In this document: one piece after another, positions 1-12,011 of the stretch
Layout: every line of letters starts with the position of its first letter
How positions within the stretch are numbered: the stretch's first letter is position 1
Origin: Utricularia gibba
Taxonomy: Eukaryota; Streptophyta; Magnoliopsida; Lamiales; Lentibulariaceae
Direction: 5' to 3'
DNA length: 64,000 bases
Assembly (NCBI GenBank): GCA_002189035.1
Contig: NEEC01000002.1
Location: forward strand, 2,108,001 to 2,172,000
Made by a program: the position numbers and the translations under genes
Notes under the pieces: model-generated
The model's input: only the letters and a program-made list of their open reading frames with translations
Told to the model about the DNA's origin: nothing
Databases searched by the model: none

Positions 1-63
1 GATTAAACGCAAAGCATTAGCTTGTATATTGGATGTCACACCCACGATTCTATCCGTTTTCAG

Positions 64-1024
64 GATTTCATAAATGAGAACCGTGTTTACATTCTGTCAT
101 ATGATCGTGCCGGCTATGGGGAAAGCGATCCCAATCCCTCAAGATCCGTCAAAAGTGAAGCATATGATATTCAGGAGCTTGCTGACAAGTTGGAACTCGG
201 TCCCAAGTTTTATTTGATTGGCATGTCAATGGGAGCATATGCTGTTTACGGTTGCCTAATGTACATACCACACAGGTAGTTCAAAAATCTTAACAGGAAC
301 ATTTCCTTTGTGCATATGAGATATAGAAATCCCGAATGCTCAGCACCATTGTTTTATCCTTGAGAGGCTGTCAGGAGCTGCGCTTGTTGCTCCATTTATT
401 CACTATTGGTGGCATTGCTTCCCTGCCGAACTACTGAAGGAAGCATTTGATATTTTACTCCCACAAGATCAGTGGACCTTTCGGATTGCGCATTACGCCC
501 CATGGCTATTCAACTGGTGGATGAATCAAAAGTGGTTCCCTTCCTTCAGTGTCCTCCAAGGAAAGCTTGACTATTTCGGCCCTTGGGACCTTGACGTCAT
601 AAAGCAGGCATCTGGAGCTGGAAATGACAGCAGGGTAAGCTTCATCTTCATTACCCGATACCAATAGCTATGATACAAAATGCATTTACAGTCCAGCGCT
701 GACAAGTTCCCTCCTTCCTCCTTCCATTCACAGGAAAAAGTCAGGCAACAAGGCGTTCATGAGTGCTTGCACCGGGATATGATCGCCGGCTTCGGACAGT
801 GGGGTTTCGAGCCAATAGGCATCACTGGTCGGCTTGACAAGAGTGCAACACGCGTTCATGTATGGCAAGGCCGTGAAGACAAATTCCTTTTGTACAAAGT
901 GAATAGATACCTGTCTCTGGAGCTTCTTCCATGGACTGAGTATCACGAAGTAGCCGACGCAGGGCATCTGCTGATCTACGATCCTGCTGTTTGCGAAGCC
1001 GTCTTCATATCGCTCCTGTCGTAA
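64..1024 (+). CDS. Alpha/beta-hydrolase superfamily protein, 3' part
   Basis: Three exons are visible: 64-275, 367-634 and 734-1024 (stop TGA-free, ending TAA). They join in phase at GT-AG sites, and a TTTTCAG acceptor at 57-63 implies further exons to the left of the window. The product matches the plant alpha/beta-hydrolase family related to hydrolases annotated in Arabidopsis as uncharacterised: a DRAGYGESDP loop, a nucleophile elbow GMSMG (GxSxG, around base 225), a PQDQW/APWL lid region, and near the C-terminus an Asp (GREDKF) and His (AGHLL) that complete a Ser-Asp-His triad. Substrate is unknown for this family. The N-terminal signal or membrane segment usual in relatives would lie outside the window. 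Reading frame is intact. Family assignment is confident; function is not. Confidence 0.85.
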
Positions 1025-1578
1025 GAATGGGAACTCTCCCGCCTTCTCATCAGAATAAGATGAAGCACCCTGCCTCATGGTCGTGTTGTAAAGACGTTAA
1101 AGATGCCTCCTGTATATTTCTTATACCTGCGAGTATTTCGTGATTCGTGCCCAACATTAATATTTTATATACAACAGTTTTTTATTTTAAAGAATTAATT
1201 TTCCTATCGAATACAAATCCTTATTTTTAAATAATTCGAAAATTAAAAAAATATTTTTCATATTAGAATCTTAATTCTAGATAACATAGAATTGCTTGCT
1301 TGGTTCGGATATTGATCATCCTTCACTGAACACGAGATTGGTGTATTCTTCTCGCTGATTAGAACAGACAATGCGCGATGCGTGAAAAAATAGAAACACA
1401 TGTGAAGCGGTTTAAAAGTGACATGAAGAAGATATATGAATGAGGAAGCACCTAAAAGGCTAGTAGACATGCAGCGAACAATCAGTGTGGGATTTATGGG
1501 GGCGGTGTCGTATTGGGCAAAATGAAGGAACAGATCCATGCAGGTAGAGAGAAGCAGAGGGTATGGTTGAGAAAGGTC
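1025..1578. other. Convergent 3' intergenic stretch
   Basis: This lies between two convergent genes and holds their 3' untranslated and termination regions. It is AT-rich from about 1150 to 1280. I see no further gene. Confidence 0.5.
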
Positions 1579-3808
1579 TTAGCTTGCGAGTGTTTGTGAG
1601 GTGGCTTTCTTTATGGCTTCGGCGTACGTCTGGTATTGGTACGTTAGGGTGGAGTCCAGAAGATCCCAGAGCGATGTCTTTGGGCTCCAGCCTGAAACAT
1701 GAAATATGCGCCTGTAAGAAATTATCACAGAAGAAGATTATCGGGATGAGGAAGGAAGGAAGGAAGGAGCGTTCACCAAGCTGTTTGTTTATTATGGTCA
1801 TATCCGGGATCCTCTTGTCGCTGTCATCATATCCTTCGCCGTAGAATTCACTGGAGCTCACATCAATGGTGGGGGCCTCCAGTGAAGGTTCTTTGGTGAC
1901 CTTGGCATAAATCTAGGTACAAGCAAATGTGGATTTAAGAAGATTACGGGGGACAGCTATATGAAATAGACAAAAGGATTACTTACATCCGTCATCATTT
2001 CAGCGAGCTGCCTAACTGTAACCTCATTATTGGGGTTGCCCACATTGAATATTTGGCCATTTGCCCTGTTTGGGTTTTCCTGCAATTTAATGGAGTTGCA
2101 CAATTAACCATATGCGAGCTTAAAGAATAAGAGAGACAAAAGGAAAACCAAAAAGGATAACATACAATCATCAAAAGAACGGCTTCAATGGCATCCTTGA
2201 TGTAAATAAAGGTTCTTTGCGACTGGCCACCATCCACAAGCTTCAGTGGTTCACGTCTTAGAAGATTCTAAAAACAAGCTCGAAGGTCAGTAAGATGGAA
2301 GTAATGGCATCATAAGTGCAGTGAGTTCAGTATCTTACATTGCTGAAGCAAGCAAGGACTCGAGGAACACCCTCGCTAGGGCCGTCAATTCCGGGAATGA
2401 AATCCATCCTAGGACCAATCCAATTGAAGGGCCTCACTATGGTGAACTGAAGACCATTCTCAGCGCCCTCAGCTGCAAAAGCGCAGAATATAAGAACTTG
2501 GAAAAACTTGCCGTCTCAGAAAAAAGAGTTTTTAAGCCATCAACTCACCATAGATTAGCCTCTCTATCAACTGTTTTGCACATGCATATGACCATCTCTG
2601 CTTCTCAATAGGTCCGAATATGCATGGAGAATCATCCTCCTTAAGAACATAATACGCCGGATCCTGACAAAACAAGACCAATGATGATTCAGATTCTAAT
2701 TCACTCTCCCCAGAATGCCGTTCAGGTCTTGAAACACAAACAGAAAAAGACGAAAAATTCTGTTATGGTCTCTCACAAGGCCAATTGACGTAGCGGACTA
2801 CAACATTCTTTACTAGGCCATTCAGGTCACAAAGGATGCCCCCTTAATCAATCTCCCTTTCCAAATGACAGTTACAAAAAAGGAAACAAATGGTTCACCT
2901 GGCGTAATGGACTATCATTTGGTAGAAAGCAACCAATTGTTTTCCCGTAAACTTCACAGGTGGAGAAATGTATTAGCCGCCTGCCATTTTCTGAACAGTA
3001 TTTCACCTAAACGGAAATCAAACAACTTCAAGATAGCACTACACAAAATATGTTGACACGAAGCATGAAGAACAGATGGAAAGCACAAAAACAACTTGGA
3101 AAACTTACCACGGGTAGCGCATCAATGAAATTGCTATAAATCGTGTCAAGAGGACGAGTGTTGTAGTCTGCTGGAGTGCAAATTGCCGCAAGATTTATGG
3201 TCTGCACAACAAAGAAATTGATGGCTAATCTAAAGAAAATCCATGTGCTAAAGCAAAGAGGCGATTGTTCAAAAGTGGAAATAGTGCCATGAACAGTGAC
3301 TAGAAGAATTGAGGATAGATAGGTATTCTACAACGCAATAGCGTCAACGTAGCAAAGACCACCTAGTCTACGGTGTCTACCGGAGCATAAACTTCAGATC
3401 CACATAGATCCATCAAGATCTAACCAAACTTCCATCATTTTATCCAATTTCGCATCATGAAACAAGAAAAACCCGTAAAACCCAGATCAAGCCATACATA
3501 CACTGAAATGCAAAGCAATAAATCGCGAGAAGATTTACAAGATCCGCCATGCGAATGAGGCCTTCGAGGCGAGAGTCGCTCTTAATATTGATACGGTAGA
3601 ACTGTATGCGATCGGCCCAAGGCAGCGACGCTGGTTCGAGTAGATGCTTAATCTTGTCGCTGTAAACGTCCACCGCAAGCACCTTATGTGGCGTCTCGTG
3701 CATCAGCTTCTCGCAGAGGTGCGAACCGATGAATCCTCCAGCACCGATCATGCATATCGTCATCGGGCTGATTACATTCCCGTCCAGATCTACTCGTTTG
3801 TTCGCCAT
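1579..3808 (-). CDS. AXS: UDP-D-apiose/UDP-D-xylose synthase
   Basis: Nine exons, read leftwards: 3808-3539, 3201-3109, 3006-2899, 2663-2549, 2472-2339, 2267-2166, 2079-1987, 1912-1777, 1691-1579. All join in phase to give 387 residues, close to Arabidopsis AXS1 (389). The enzyme converts UDP-glucuronate to UDP-apiose and UDP-xylose in the cytosol, supplying apiose for rhamnogalacturonan II and apiogalacturonan. The extended SDR fold is clear: NAD-binding GAGGFIGS at residues 22-29, an NLAAICTPADYNT segment, and the catalytic YACAK with Tyr183 and Lys187. The C-terminal part (FYGEGYDDSDKRIPDMT) is nearly identical to known AXS proteins. No frame break. The start is the only ATG that gives the conserved MAN...DLDG N-terminus. 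Confidence 0.97.
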
Positions 3809-4311
3809 TTCCGTCGATAAACCACTTCCGCCACCACCGTCCTCCGAGTGCCGTTTACAGCGTCAGGATTCCGTGACCTGAATGGGGAAAGAGAATGCAG
3901 CCAGAGTGAGGGGGTATTTATTAACTTGCTCTAAATGCATTCCTTTTCCAGTAACATCTTTCAATGCCAGCTGCTTTTATGGCTGAGAGTTCCCCGTGTC
4001 CTCGATCGGCCACGCCGAATCACCGACACGCCAATCAACATCTCATTCAAAAACACCCGTTAAATTAAATAATTATTTTAAATTTTTCAATACGACAAAA
4101 ATGCATATTTATTTTCTTCTAAAATATAGAAAATTGGGAATAAAAGGGATCCACTAAAATAATATATAAAGCATAAGAGATCCAACGGTCAGGAATCCTA
4201 GATGAACGGCGGCCGTCATCCTGGATATTCGTGTGGTTTCCTATCTGTACAGAGCTGTGTGTAGTCATCCTGTGTGCAACTAAAACTGCAGGGAGGAGCC
4301 GCCGCTGCTGG
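3809..4311. other. AXS upstream / protease 3' region
   Basis: This holds the AXS promoter and leader (3809 to about 4050) and the 3' untranslated region of the protease. A short AT-rich tract lies around 4060-4180. No gene is seen. Confidence 0.5.
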
Positions 4312-7007
4312 TCAGTTATCGTCTGAGAGCCAAAGGGAATCGGGCAGCAATGGAAAGAATGGCAAGTGCATCAGCAGAAGAGCCATAACTATGAAGGGTG
4401 TCACCAGATACGGCTGTCTGCTTCTGGAGCCGCTGTAGACCGGTCGTTCTGGATTGACATACTCCGTCGCATTCCGGCTAGTCGAGACGTTCACCGGCGA
4501 TGAGCCTGAAGGAGCATCAAGGAGGAATTTTTACGAAGAGGGTAGGGGGGGATGAGCTCCGGCTACTTCCATACAGGGTTACATTCAGAGGGTGTTTTGG
4601 TTTGGGAGAACTTACAGTCGTAGCTGACCCATCCGATTCGTTGCCTTTCCAAGTCGTATACAACGATCTTGTCCTTCAAAACAAGGTCTGAGCAAGGAGG
4701 AAAAGACTACTTAACCAGTGATATCGAAAAGCTGCATGAGATGGAAGGTGTTTGAGTAGTTTGCTGATGGATAGAACTCATACCTCCGAGGATTATGAAT
4801 GCTTGACCCTGAACTTGCTGAAACCCCATGCACCAGAATGTAGCTCCGTCCTTCAAAGAGAGAGAGAGAAAAAAAAAAGCAAGACTGAAATAAGAATGGA
4901 AGCCACATAAAAGAAGCTCAAATCCAAAGAATAGGAATTCTCAGCATACAACAGTGCTCTGCAATAGGTAATCTTGTGGATTTAGTTGCATTGTTGCTCC
5001 ACCAGCAAAGTGAAATGAAATGGAAGGGAAAACGTCTGATAAGCTATAGAGTGAAATGAACAATAAGAATTCAGTTTTCCCATGTAAAAAAAAAGGGGGA
5101 AGAGAAATATTTGCATCTCAGGATGAAAACCTGGAAGTAGATAGGAAGCACTGGTTTCCATTGGGACTACCTGTTTGTACTGATCCAGGGAGATTTCCGA
5201 CTATCTGCCACAAAGAGAGTAGCTGCCTCAATCAAGACAGATAATTGATGGTGCCACTAGATAAGAATACACTCTTACTGCACTAAACAAAGGATCAAAA
5301 ATTTGTTGTGGCAGGTATGCTAAGGTTGTCCCAGAGTCAATGATGGTTCCTTGGTTTTGCAACGTCGCAAATGCAGAAGACTCGATGCTTAACCTCATCC
5401 CATTCACAGATATGCCCTCAAGAGCTACGTTGTAATGTGGCCTAGGAATTTAGATGCAGAGATCATCATGAGTAAAAAACTAAACATCTTGATTCAGATG
5501 AATCAAATCAGTTGCAAGTTCTCAATAAAAAGTTTAAATGTCATGCAAACCTATGCAACAAATTCCATCCCGACAAGTAATGAACATCTGGATAAAGCTT
5601 AGCGGGATGATTTGGCTAGCAGAACAACTTAAATGGGCAAAAAGAAAGAATGCGTACTGTGAGGGCACAAGGGGAGTGAAGACTATGTTTGGCTCAACAA
5701 TCTCACCAAGAACCAAAACTCCACCACCACTACTTTGACCACTCAAGCAATGGGAAAATGCTCTTGGAGTGATTCCCTGGGATGAAAGCTGAGAAACAAT
5801 GGACAGTTTTGCCTGGCCAAAACCAAAAATACCATCAACTGCCCTTTCAGACTTTGTAAGGTCTCCTGTCTCTGCAGTGCTGCATCTGAAATAAAAAGGA
5901 AGCATGGCAGGTACTTCGGGATAAAGCACCATAAAGAGTAAAAGTAACCTCGAAATTACTTGGAGTGGCAGTGAAACTCACCCAAAAACAACAGAAGCTG
6001 AAGCATTGGAAGTCAATGAATTTCCAACAACACTGTTGAAGTTCAGCATGTCCGATACATAGTAACCCGAGGTTCCACTGCCATCACCATATTGAAAGAT
6101 ATATGAGCAACGCCCCTGGGTGCAAATAGCATCAGTCGACTGCACTCCGGCAAGACACCTTGGATCATTACACGAAATTGAACCAGCAGTTGATGAGCTC
6201 GAGGGGTCATAAAACTCGAGCTGAAGCTGTTAATTTATAGCAATCATATCAGTGACCCTATTTCCCAAGAAGAAGCAGATCAAACAACTTGGACAGGATG
6301 AACTCACCCGGAGCCCACTTGATCTTGGACACGCAGAACAGGGAACACAATTGACCCACAACACATCACTTCCAGTATCTATCTGAACATAGAACTCCTT
6401 TGGAGGGTTCCCCAAACTCACTGTTGTATAATATAGCCTACGAGACAACATTCACAATGTAGAGAGCAATCTCTGGGACGATCAATAAACACAGGGTATA
6501 AAAGACAAGGCTATGATTATGAAGATCATTCAGGAAAGCAATTGATATTCTTAGCATATTGCTGCAATTCAAAAACTATTTCACATACACATCACATATG
6601 ATTTGGATCTCGAAGGGAAAACAATTTATTCACCAACAAAAAAACAAGAAAGAACTCATAAAAATAAGATACTGCGGCAGCAATTCAGCCAGAAATTGAA
6701 AGTTCGCCAATTCGATGAAACCACTTCATTTAGAAGAATTTCCAGGAAAGTTGCAATCTTGTTGCAACCCCAAAACTTAAACATACCCGACAGTATACGG
6801 ATCATAGGAACCGGAGACCGGAAACTCAACAACACCAGCAGATTGCTGCAAGAATCTGCCATGCCTAACACGGTCCATATCTTTGAGTTGATTAAGCTCC
6901 ATTCCATGGTGCCTACCCCTTTCTAGATTCAAAGTCAAGGTCTCCCCTCCAAGACCCACCGCTGCCGCAAGCAGAAACGCTGCTACCCAAATCGCCCCCG
7001 GCAGCAT
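4312..7007 (-). CDS. Pepsin-type aspartic protease with signal peptide and hydrophobic C-terminus
   Basis: Ten exons, read leftwards: 7007-6787, 6437-6308, 6226-5982, 5885-5658, 5441-5279, 5204-5131, 5043-4950, 4850-4784, 4687-4616, 4505-4312, giving 495 residues without a frame break. A signal peptide ([14 protein letters not shown]) opens the protein. The two catalytic motifs are DTGSD (Asp94) and DSGTT (Asp310), with the flap tyrosine region and the nepenthesin/A1B-type cysteine-rich insert ([22 protein letters not shown]). The C-terminus ends in a hydrophobic stretch ([14 protein letters not shown]), as in plant A1 proteases that are membrane or GPI anchored. Expected in the secretory pathway or at the cell surface. 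I chose the ATG at 7005-7007 because it directly precedes the signal peptide; an in-frame ATG-like codon further upstream has no family support. Substrate unknown. Confidence 0.95.
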
Positions 7008-7973
7008 TTCCGGGCCACCACCAATATTTCTCCTCTGCCCTATTCCAAGAAACAGATTACGAACAACATGATGCCAAAACAAGCATGAAGCTTCCTTATA
7101 TCAACAGGGAGGTTTCCTACACACGAAAGGAATGACTGAATAATCAAGAGTCACTGCGAGTACCAAAGGCAGAAGGCAGCAGAGTTTAACTTGAGTCCAA
7201 CTACGGCTTTCACAGCTCCCAAGGATTACACACCGCTGAGTACGAGCCACTCCATTCCATCACATCCCTTGCATTCGAACGCGTCGCCGTCGGCAGTTAT
7301 CCGCCACAACGCCGTCGGCAAATTACCTATTTTTAAAATTTATAAATAAATATTTAAAATAATACTACAATTGTTTAATTAAGAAATTTACTCGAGAAAA
7401 GATTTTTGAAAATATAATTAAATAAACTAGGCAGTATTTTATAAACTAGATGTATTCAATACACCACGTGAAGAAACATGAAACTCTTTTGATACGTGAT
7501 TAAATATATTTTAAATTAATAGTATGATATGTTTTATATTAAATTGTATATTTATTTCTTCTTTATTTCTAAATAAATATAAAACCAATCATTTAAAATT
7601 AAATTTTAAGTATATTTTCATTACAGAATATAGCACATTTAAATTTATCTAATAAATACCTTCTAAATTTAAAATTATAAAATATATTTTATCTTAAATC
7701 ATATTCTTAAAATCTTAAATTAACTTACAAACAGAACGTAAATGGTTGATTAGATGTAATTTTTTAACGAATTTTTATGATCATATTATTATTTTAATAT
7801 TATAATATGGTAATTATCAGAGCACGATGAAAGGAATAAAGCAAAATTAAAAGAGAGTCAAAAGGTGAGTCTGATGTCGTGTTGTTTGAAAATGACACCC
7901 CAGCAGCAGCAACCACACTTCTACTGTACAAGATTCGTGGTCACCAGCTTTGGTCTCCGACGCCCTCAATCAT
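7008..7973. other. Protease promoter and DUF1635 3' region
   Basis: The part next to 7008 is the protease leader and promoter. A strongly AT-rich block runs from 7320 to 7830. I see no coding signal or repeat family here. Confidence 0.5.
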
Positions 7974-8543
7974 TCACTCTTTCTGCTCTGTTTGATGACC
8001 GGAATTGATTGATTCTGTGAAGCTAAGCTGGTTATCGGAAGCTTCTGAGAAGGATCTCTTCCTTCCGCTGCTGCCGAACTGCTGCGGCAGGATCACCGGG
8101 GGCGGAGGAATCTGGTGCGCGTTCAACGGCGGGGGTGGGTGGCGCCACTGCGGCAGAGGCCCGGCGAGTAGGAGCGTCTGTAACAGGGGCCCTGCTGTCA
8201 TCACCGCCTCTAGAAGCTTCCCCTTCTCCGGCAACGCCCTCTGCACTGTCACTGGGGACACGATGCTCTCGTCGGATTCCGGGGACGAGTTAGATTCGAT
8301 CTCCCTTCTGGGATCCTCTCCCCCGCGGGAATACCGGAGCTGACGGTGGAGCAAAGCGTTCTCCTCCGCCATTCTCCGGCATTTCTCTTGAGCCTCTTCC
8401 TTTTCTTTTACTGTGGCGTGCAGAAGCTCCGTCAGCTGAGAAATCTGCATATCCTTATGCCCCAGCTCCCTGGCAGCCATTCTTTTAACACCCTCGAGCT
8501 TGATCGTCAGGAAAAGTGAGTCCCTGAGCTCCTCCTCCTCCAT
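7974..8543 (-). CDS. DUF1635 family coiled-coil protein
   Basis: Single exon, 189 residues, starting at an ATG at 8541-8543. The N-terminal 70 residues form a heptad-rich coiled coil (LRDSLFLTIKLEGVK... KEEAQEKCRRMAEENALL) and the second half carries the family signature LLAGPLPQWRHPPPPL, which together identify the plant DUF1635 family. Between them is a Ser/Glu-rich linker (SNSSPESDES) that looks like a phosphorylation target. No molecular function is established for this family, and I cannot add one. No transmembrane segment or signal peptide. Frame intact. It is a short, intronless member. Confidence 0.85.
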   Translation of the reverse strand: MEEEELRDSLFLTIKLEGVKRMAARELGHKDMQISQLTELLHATVKEKEEAQEKCRRMAEENALLHRQLRYSRGGEDPRREIESNSSPESDESIVSPVTVQRALPEKGKLLEAVMTAGPLLQTLLLAGPLPQWRHPPPPLNAHQIPPPPVILPQQFGSSGRKRSFSEASDNQLSFTESINSGHQTEQKE

Positions 8544-9362
8544 GCTCCGAAAGATTGCAAAGAAGTGAAGTAAGTACGAGGTTTGTCAGTGACGGGAAGA
8601 AGAAGAAGAAGAAGAAGAAAAGCCAATTGCAGGAAATGAGTGTGGCAGAAGGAGAGTCAGAGACCGCTGCACATCATCATCACCATTTTTTTATTCATAC
8701 GGAAACTCAACACCATTGTCAAAAGGCAGGGGAGGGGGAGTTGGGTAATTACAACAACTTCTGGGCCATTCTGAAAACAAGTTTTAATTTTATTATTAAA
8801 TATAAATATTTTTTTATTCAAAAATAAAAATCCAAAAGAGTTTTTTAAAAATAATTTTCTTGAAAATTGATGCTTTTTTCTTATTTTTAATTTTTAAAAA
8901 AAAAATTTACAACTTATTAAAAATAAAAAAATATTTTTAATTTTGAAGTTTTTAAAATGATTTTTTTTCAAATAAAAAAGGATTCAAAACAAAACTTGAC
9001 TTATGCTTAACCAAATTTTTTTTTTTGTTGATCCCGGTCTAAGGTGGTTTGACAACATCCGGTTCACTCCGAATATCCCTTGGAAAGAATTTAACCATTC
9101 TGATTTTATCTCTGATATAATAAGATCAATTTTTTATACATAATTTTTCAAACCTACTCAAGGAATTATGTCTATTTTTCTAATAATCGCTCTATCCACA
9201 CGCAAGTGCGTACGTCATTGGGCACGTAGTTCATAAATGAAGGGCTAAGTTTTCAGCGCTCTGAGTTAGTCGTCATCGCCTATTTAGAGCACTGAGAAGT
9301 GCTCGCCGTTTCAGTACGAAAGAAGCGGGTAGCTCGTCCCTCTGCTAAAGAAAGAAACCGCC
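8544..9362. other. Divergent promoter region between DUF1635 and GST genes
   Basis: Shared upstream region of two divergent genes. Near the DUF1635 start it contains a GAA microsatellite. The middle (8780-9060) is AT-rich with long A and T runs. No gene is seen. Confidence 0.5.
8596..8620 (+). repeat. (GAA)n microsatellite
   Basis: About eight perfect GAA units lie in the presumed 5' leader of the DUF1635 gene. Confidence 0.9.
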
Positions 9363-10112
9363 ATGCCTTCGGTGAAGCTTCTGGGGACGAGGCATAGCCA
9401 GTTCGTGATACGGGCACGCATTGCCCTGGATCTAAAGGGTATCAAGTACGAGTTCGTAGAGGAGAATTTGCGTTCCAAGAGTGATCTTCTCCTCAAGTCG
9501 AACCCCGTCTACAAGAAAGTTCCAGTTCTCATCCATGGCGATCACCCCGTCTGCGAATCTCTAGTCATTCTTCAGTATATCGATGAGGCTTGGTCGACCG
9601 GGCACCACATCCTCCCCACGGATGCGTATGGTCGCGCCGTGGCTCGCTTCTGGGCTTCTTACATCGATGAAAAGGTCTGGTCTGGTCTGATTTCCCACTC
9701 CATTTTTGGAATCCGTTGACTTTATGCTGTCTGGTGTGCAGTGGTTTCCATCTGTTAGGGGAATCGAACGAGCAGAAGGGGAAGAGCGGAAGAAGAAGTT
9801 GGAGGAATTCAGTGAGGGAGCCGCTTTGCTGGAAACGGCCTTCGTAAGCATAAGCAAAGGGAAGAAGTTCTTTGGGGAGAAAGGATTGGATATTTGGACA
9901 TTGTAGCAGGGTGCTTCCTTCCCCGGATTAACGCTGTAGGCGCGGTGCATGGCGTCAAGCTGATCGATGAGGCCAAGACCCCTCATTTATTCAAATGGGC
10001 TCATGCTTTTTCCTCCGATCCGGCGGTGAAGCCGAACTTGCCCAAAACCGAAGAGCTCGTCGAGTTAACCAAAGCTCGCGCGGCTAGGCCTAACGCGTCG
10101 GCGCAGCACTGA
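9363..10112 (+). CDS. GSTU: Tau-class glutathione S-transferase, frame broken in exon 2
   Basis: Exon 1 9363-9674, exon 2 9742-10112. Exon 1 holds the thioredoxin-like domain with the tau-class catalytic Ser12 (LGTRHSQF) and the glutathione site ([20 protein letters not shown]). Exon 2 holds the helical domain (WFPSVRG... to [10 protein letters not shown]). The single intron sits at the position usual for tau GSTs. The enzyme conjugates glutathione to electrophiles in the cytosol. In exon 2 the frame is lost: one reading ends at 9906, while the conserved GYLDIVAGC and everything after it is in another frame. One extra G in the GGGG run at 9874-9877 restores a normal 227-residue protein ([15 protein letters not shown]). 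Either an assembly error or a recent pseudogene; the rest looks fully constrained. Confidence 0.9.
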
Positions 10113-10593
10113 GTTGCCATGAACTCGACCCTTCGCGTCCGCCGGTGTCATCTTCCTATGTTCCCACAGTCAGCTTCCTTTTCGAATAAAGGACTGTTTT
10201 TTATTAGCAGATTTAGAATAATGATAAAAAAAATTATAGTGATCTTCTTATCTTGTTGTTAGTATATGCAATGACTGTTCCTAGAGAAAGTTGATGCATG
10301 CATTCACGAGTCAGAATCACTGTTAAATGCCATTCATTGCAGCTGAAGATCGATTGATGGTTTCTGTGTATCAGACTATCCATCTTCTTCTTCACTAGTT
10401 CTGTAAGTAACCTTTTGTATTCAGCGTGATTGGGGATATGATGAAGCTCTGGATATGATTTTCATGTTCCAAATCATGTGAGGAACAAGTAGAGACGGGC
10501 GGGAAAATCAAAGACAGCCATTGAAAGTAAGCAGATAGATGCGCAGTGAAGAGACTGCACAGCACAGATGACAGTGAATTGTTTCTCTACATA
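10113..10593. other. Convergent 3' intergenic stretch
   Basis: This holds the 3' ends of the GST and shugoshin transcripts, with an AATAAA-like signal near 10185. No further gene is seen. Confidence 0.5.
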
Positions 10594-12011
10594 TCACTCT
10601 CTCCTCATTTTGGTGTTTAGAGGCTTTTCTTTGTAAGACTCAACCTTCTCAGCTGCCTTCCTCAGTGGCCGGGAGATTGAGATTCTCCGTTCCCAGAGAC
10701 GGCTACCGCCAGTTGATGCTATCTCAGGGTGGTACTTGGCATCCATCTCTAACATGGTATCCTCTTGGTCATCACTTCTGGACAGGAAATTTGCTGACTT
10801 TCGCCTCAGGCATCGCCTGAAATGATGAATGCAGGATAAGAAGAATTGGGTTACAGTGTGATTATGCATTGAGTACCTCTTTGTCAGTAGAACCTCCCTC
10901 TCAGCACGTTGATCAGACTCTGATGTTGGACGAGATCCCGTTGCTGCATGGAAAGATAATGAAAATCACTCTCTGAATGGAGGAGATTTGTTTTGTTTTT
11001 CAAGAACCATACATCTACTTCGATGGAAACTGCATCTAGTGTTCGCACTGATAACGCAGTCATTAGTTGCTTGGTCTACATCCTGGAAACAAACATGATC
11101 AGAAAACCAAGCGTAGACAGTTCTTCTCAGGCCAAACGGTGAATTCAGGCAGGCATGGACCTTGAGTTCAGAAATTTTATAGCTTTCTTCCCGGTAATCC
11201 TGGTAAGAGTTAGCTGGGAGTTTAGAGCAGATCAACTTCAAATCAAAGTCATGAGGATTAGCTCAAGTTTACTTGCAGATTCTTCGCTTTAAAAAGAGCT
11301 TCTGTGCACTCGATCTCATGTTGCATTGCCTTCAACTGAGAAAAGATGAGCCAATTACAGATTCATAGCATCAGTTAGTTTGAGCTGGGAAATTTCCAAT
11401 TTACTTACTTTTTCTCTATTCAAATGAAGTTCCTGAAGAAAATGCAAAGGGAAAACTCCACGAATCAGAAGAGGCAGAGACCGACAATAAAACTGCAACA
11501 TCTAAAGTAAAGTAAAACAAAGCAGACCGCTGAAATGTGGCTGTTAGCTTGTGCAAGACTCCAGTTCTGCAGCTTCAATTTCTGGATGGATGCCACCATG
11601 TTCTGAATGTCTACTCCACACAACTCTATAATTTTACTGCTACCAAACATTCAGGAATAAAAAAAACAATGTAACATAACCGAAGCATTCGAAAGAGAAA
11701 ATAGCTTTTACTGTACTTCTTCTCTTGAATAAGGTTGATCATAGCGTTCTTTTCCTGCCCCAGAATGCATTCGACATACCCTTAGCAGAAAATCAGCCAG
11801 AATCTCATCACGGGTATGATTAAAAAATGGAACTTTTCGGTACCTTAAGCAAATTTTCTATCTGCTCCCTGGCGGAAGAAGAATCAAGCGGCGGTTTTTC
11901 AGAAACAAGAGAAGATTTGTGCTGCGGCAGATAATTAGTGATATCGGAGAGCCTCCTTCTAACCAAGCTCCCAAACGAAGGCCCTTTTCCTGTATTAGCA
12001 GAAGCTTCCAT
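10594..12011 (-). CDS. SGO: Shugoshin, centromeric cohesion protector (compact form)
   Basis: Eight exons, read leftwards: 12011-11844, 11754-11717, 11636-11528, 11432-11409, 11335-11273, 11082-11013, 10943-10877, 10816-10594, giving 253 residues. Shugoshin recruits PP2A to centromeres and shields cohesin from separase in meiosis. The two conserved boxes are present: the N-terminal coiled coil (NLLKEKNAMINLIQEKNKIIELCGVD... QLK...LAQANSHI) and the C-terminal basic SGO motif (SRPLRKAAEKVESYKEKPLN). An acidic segment (SDDQEDTMLEMDAKYHPE) precedes it. The middle is much shorter than in Arabidopsis SGO1 and SGO2, so this is a minimal version. Exon 4 is only 24 bases. The chosen start, at 12009-12011, gives the usual short basic N-terminus. 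Family call is strong; SGO1 versus SGO2 is not resolved. Confidence 0.9.
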
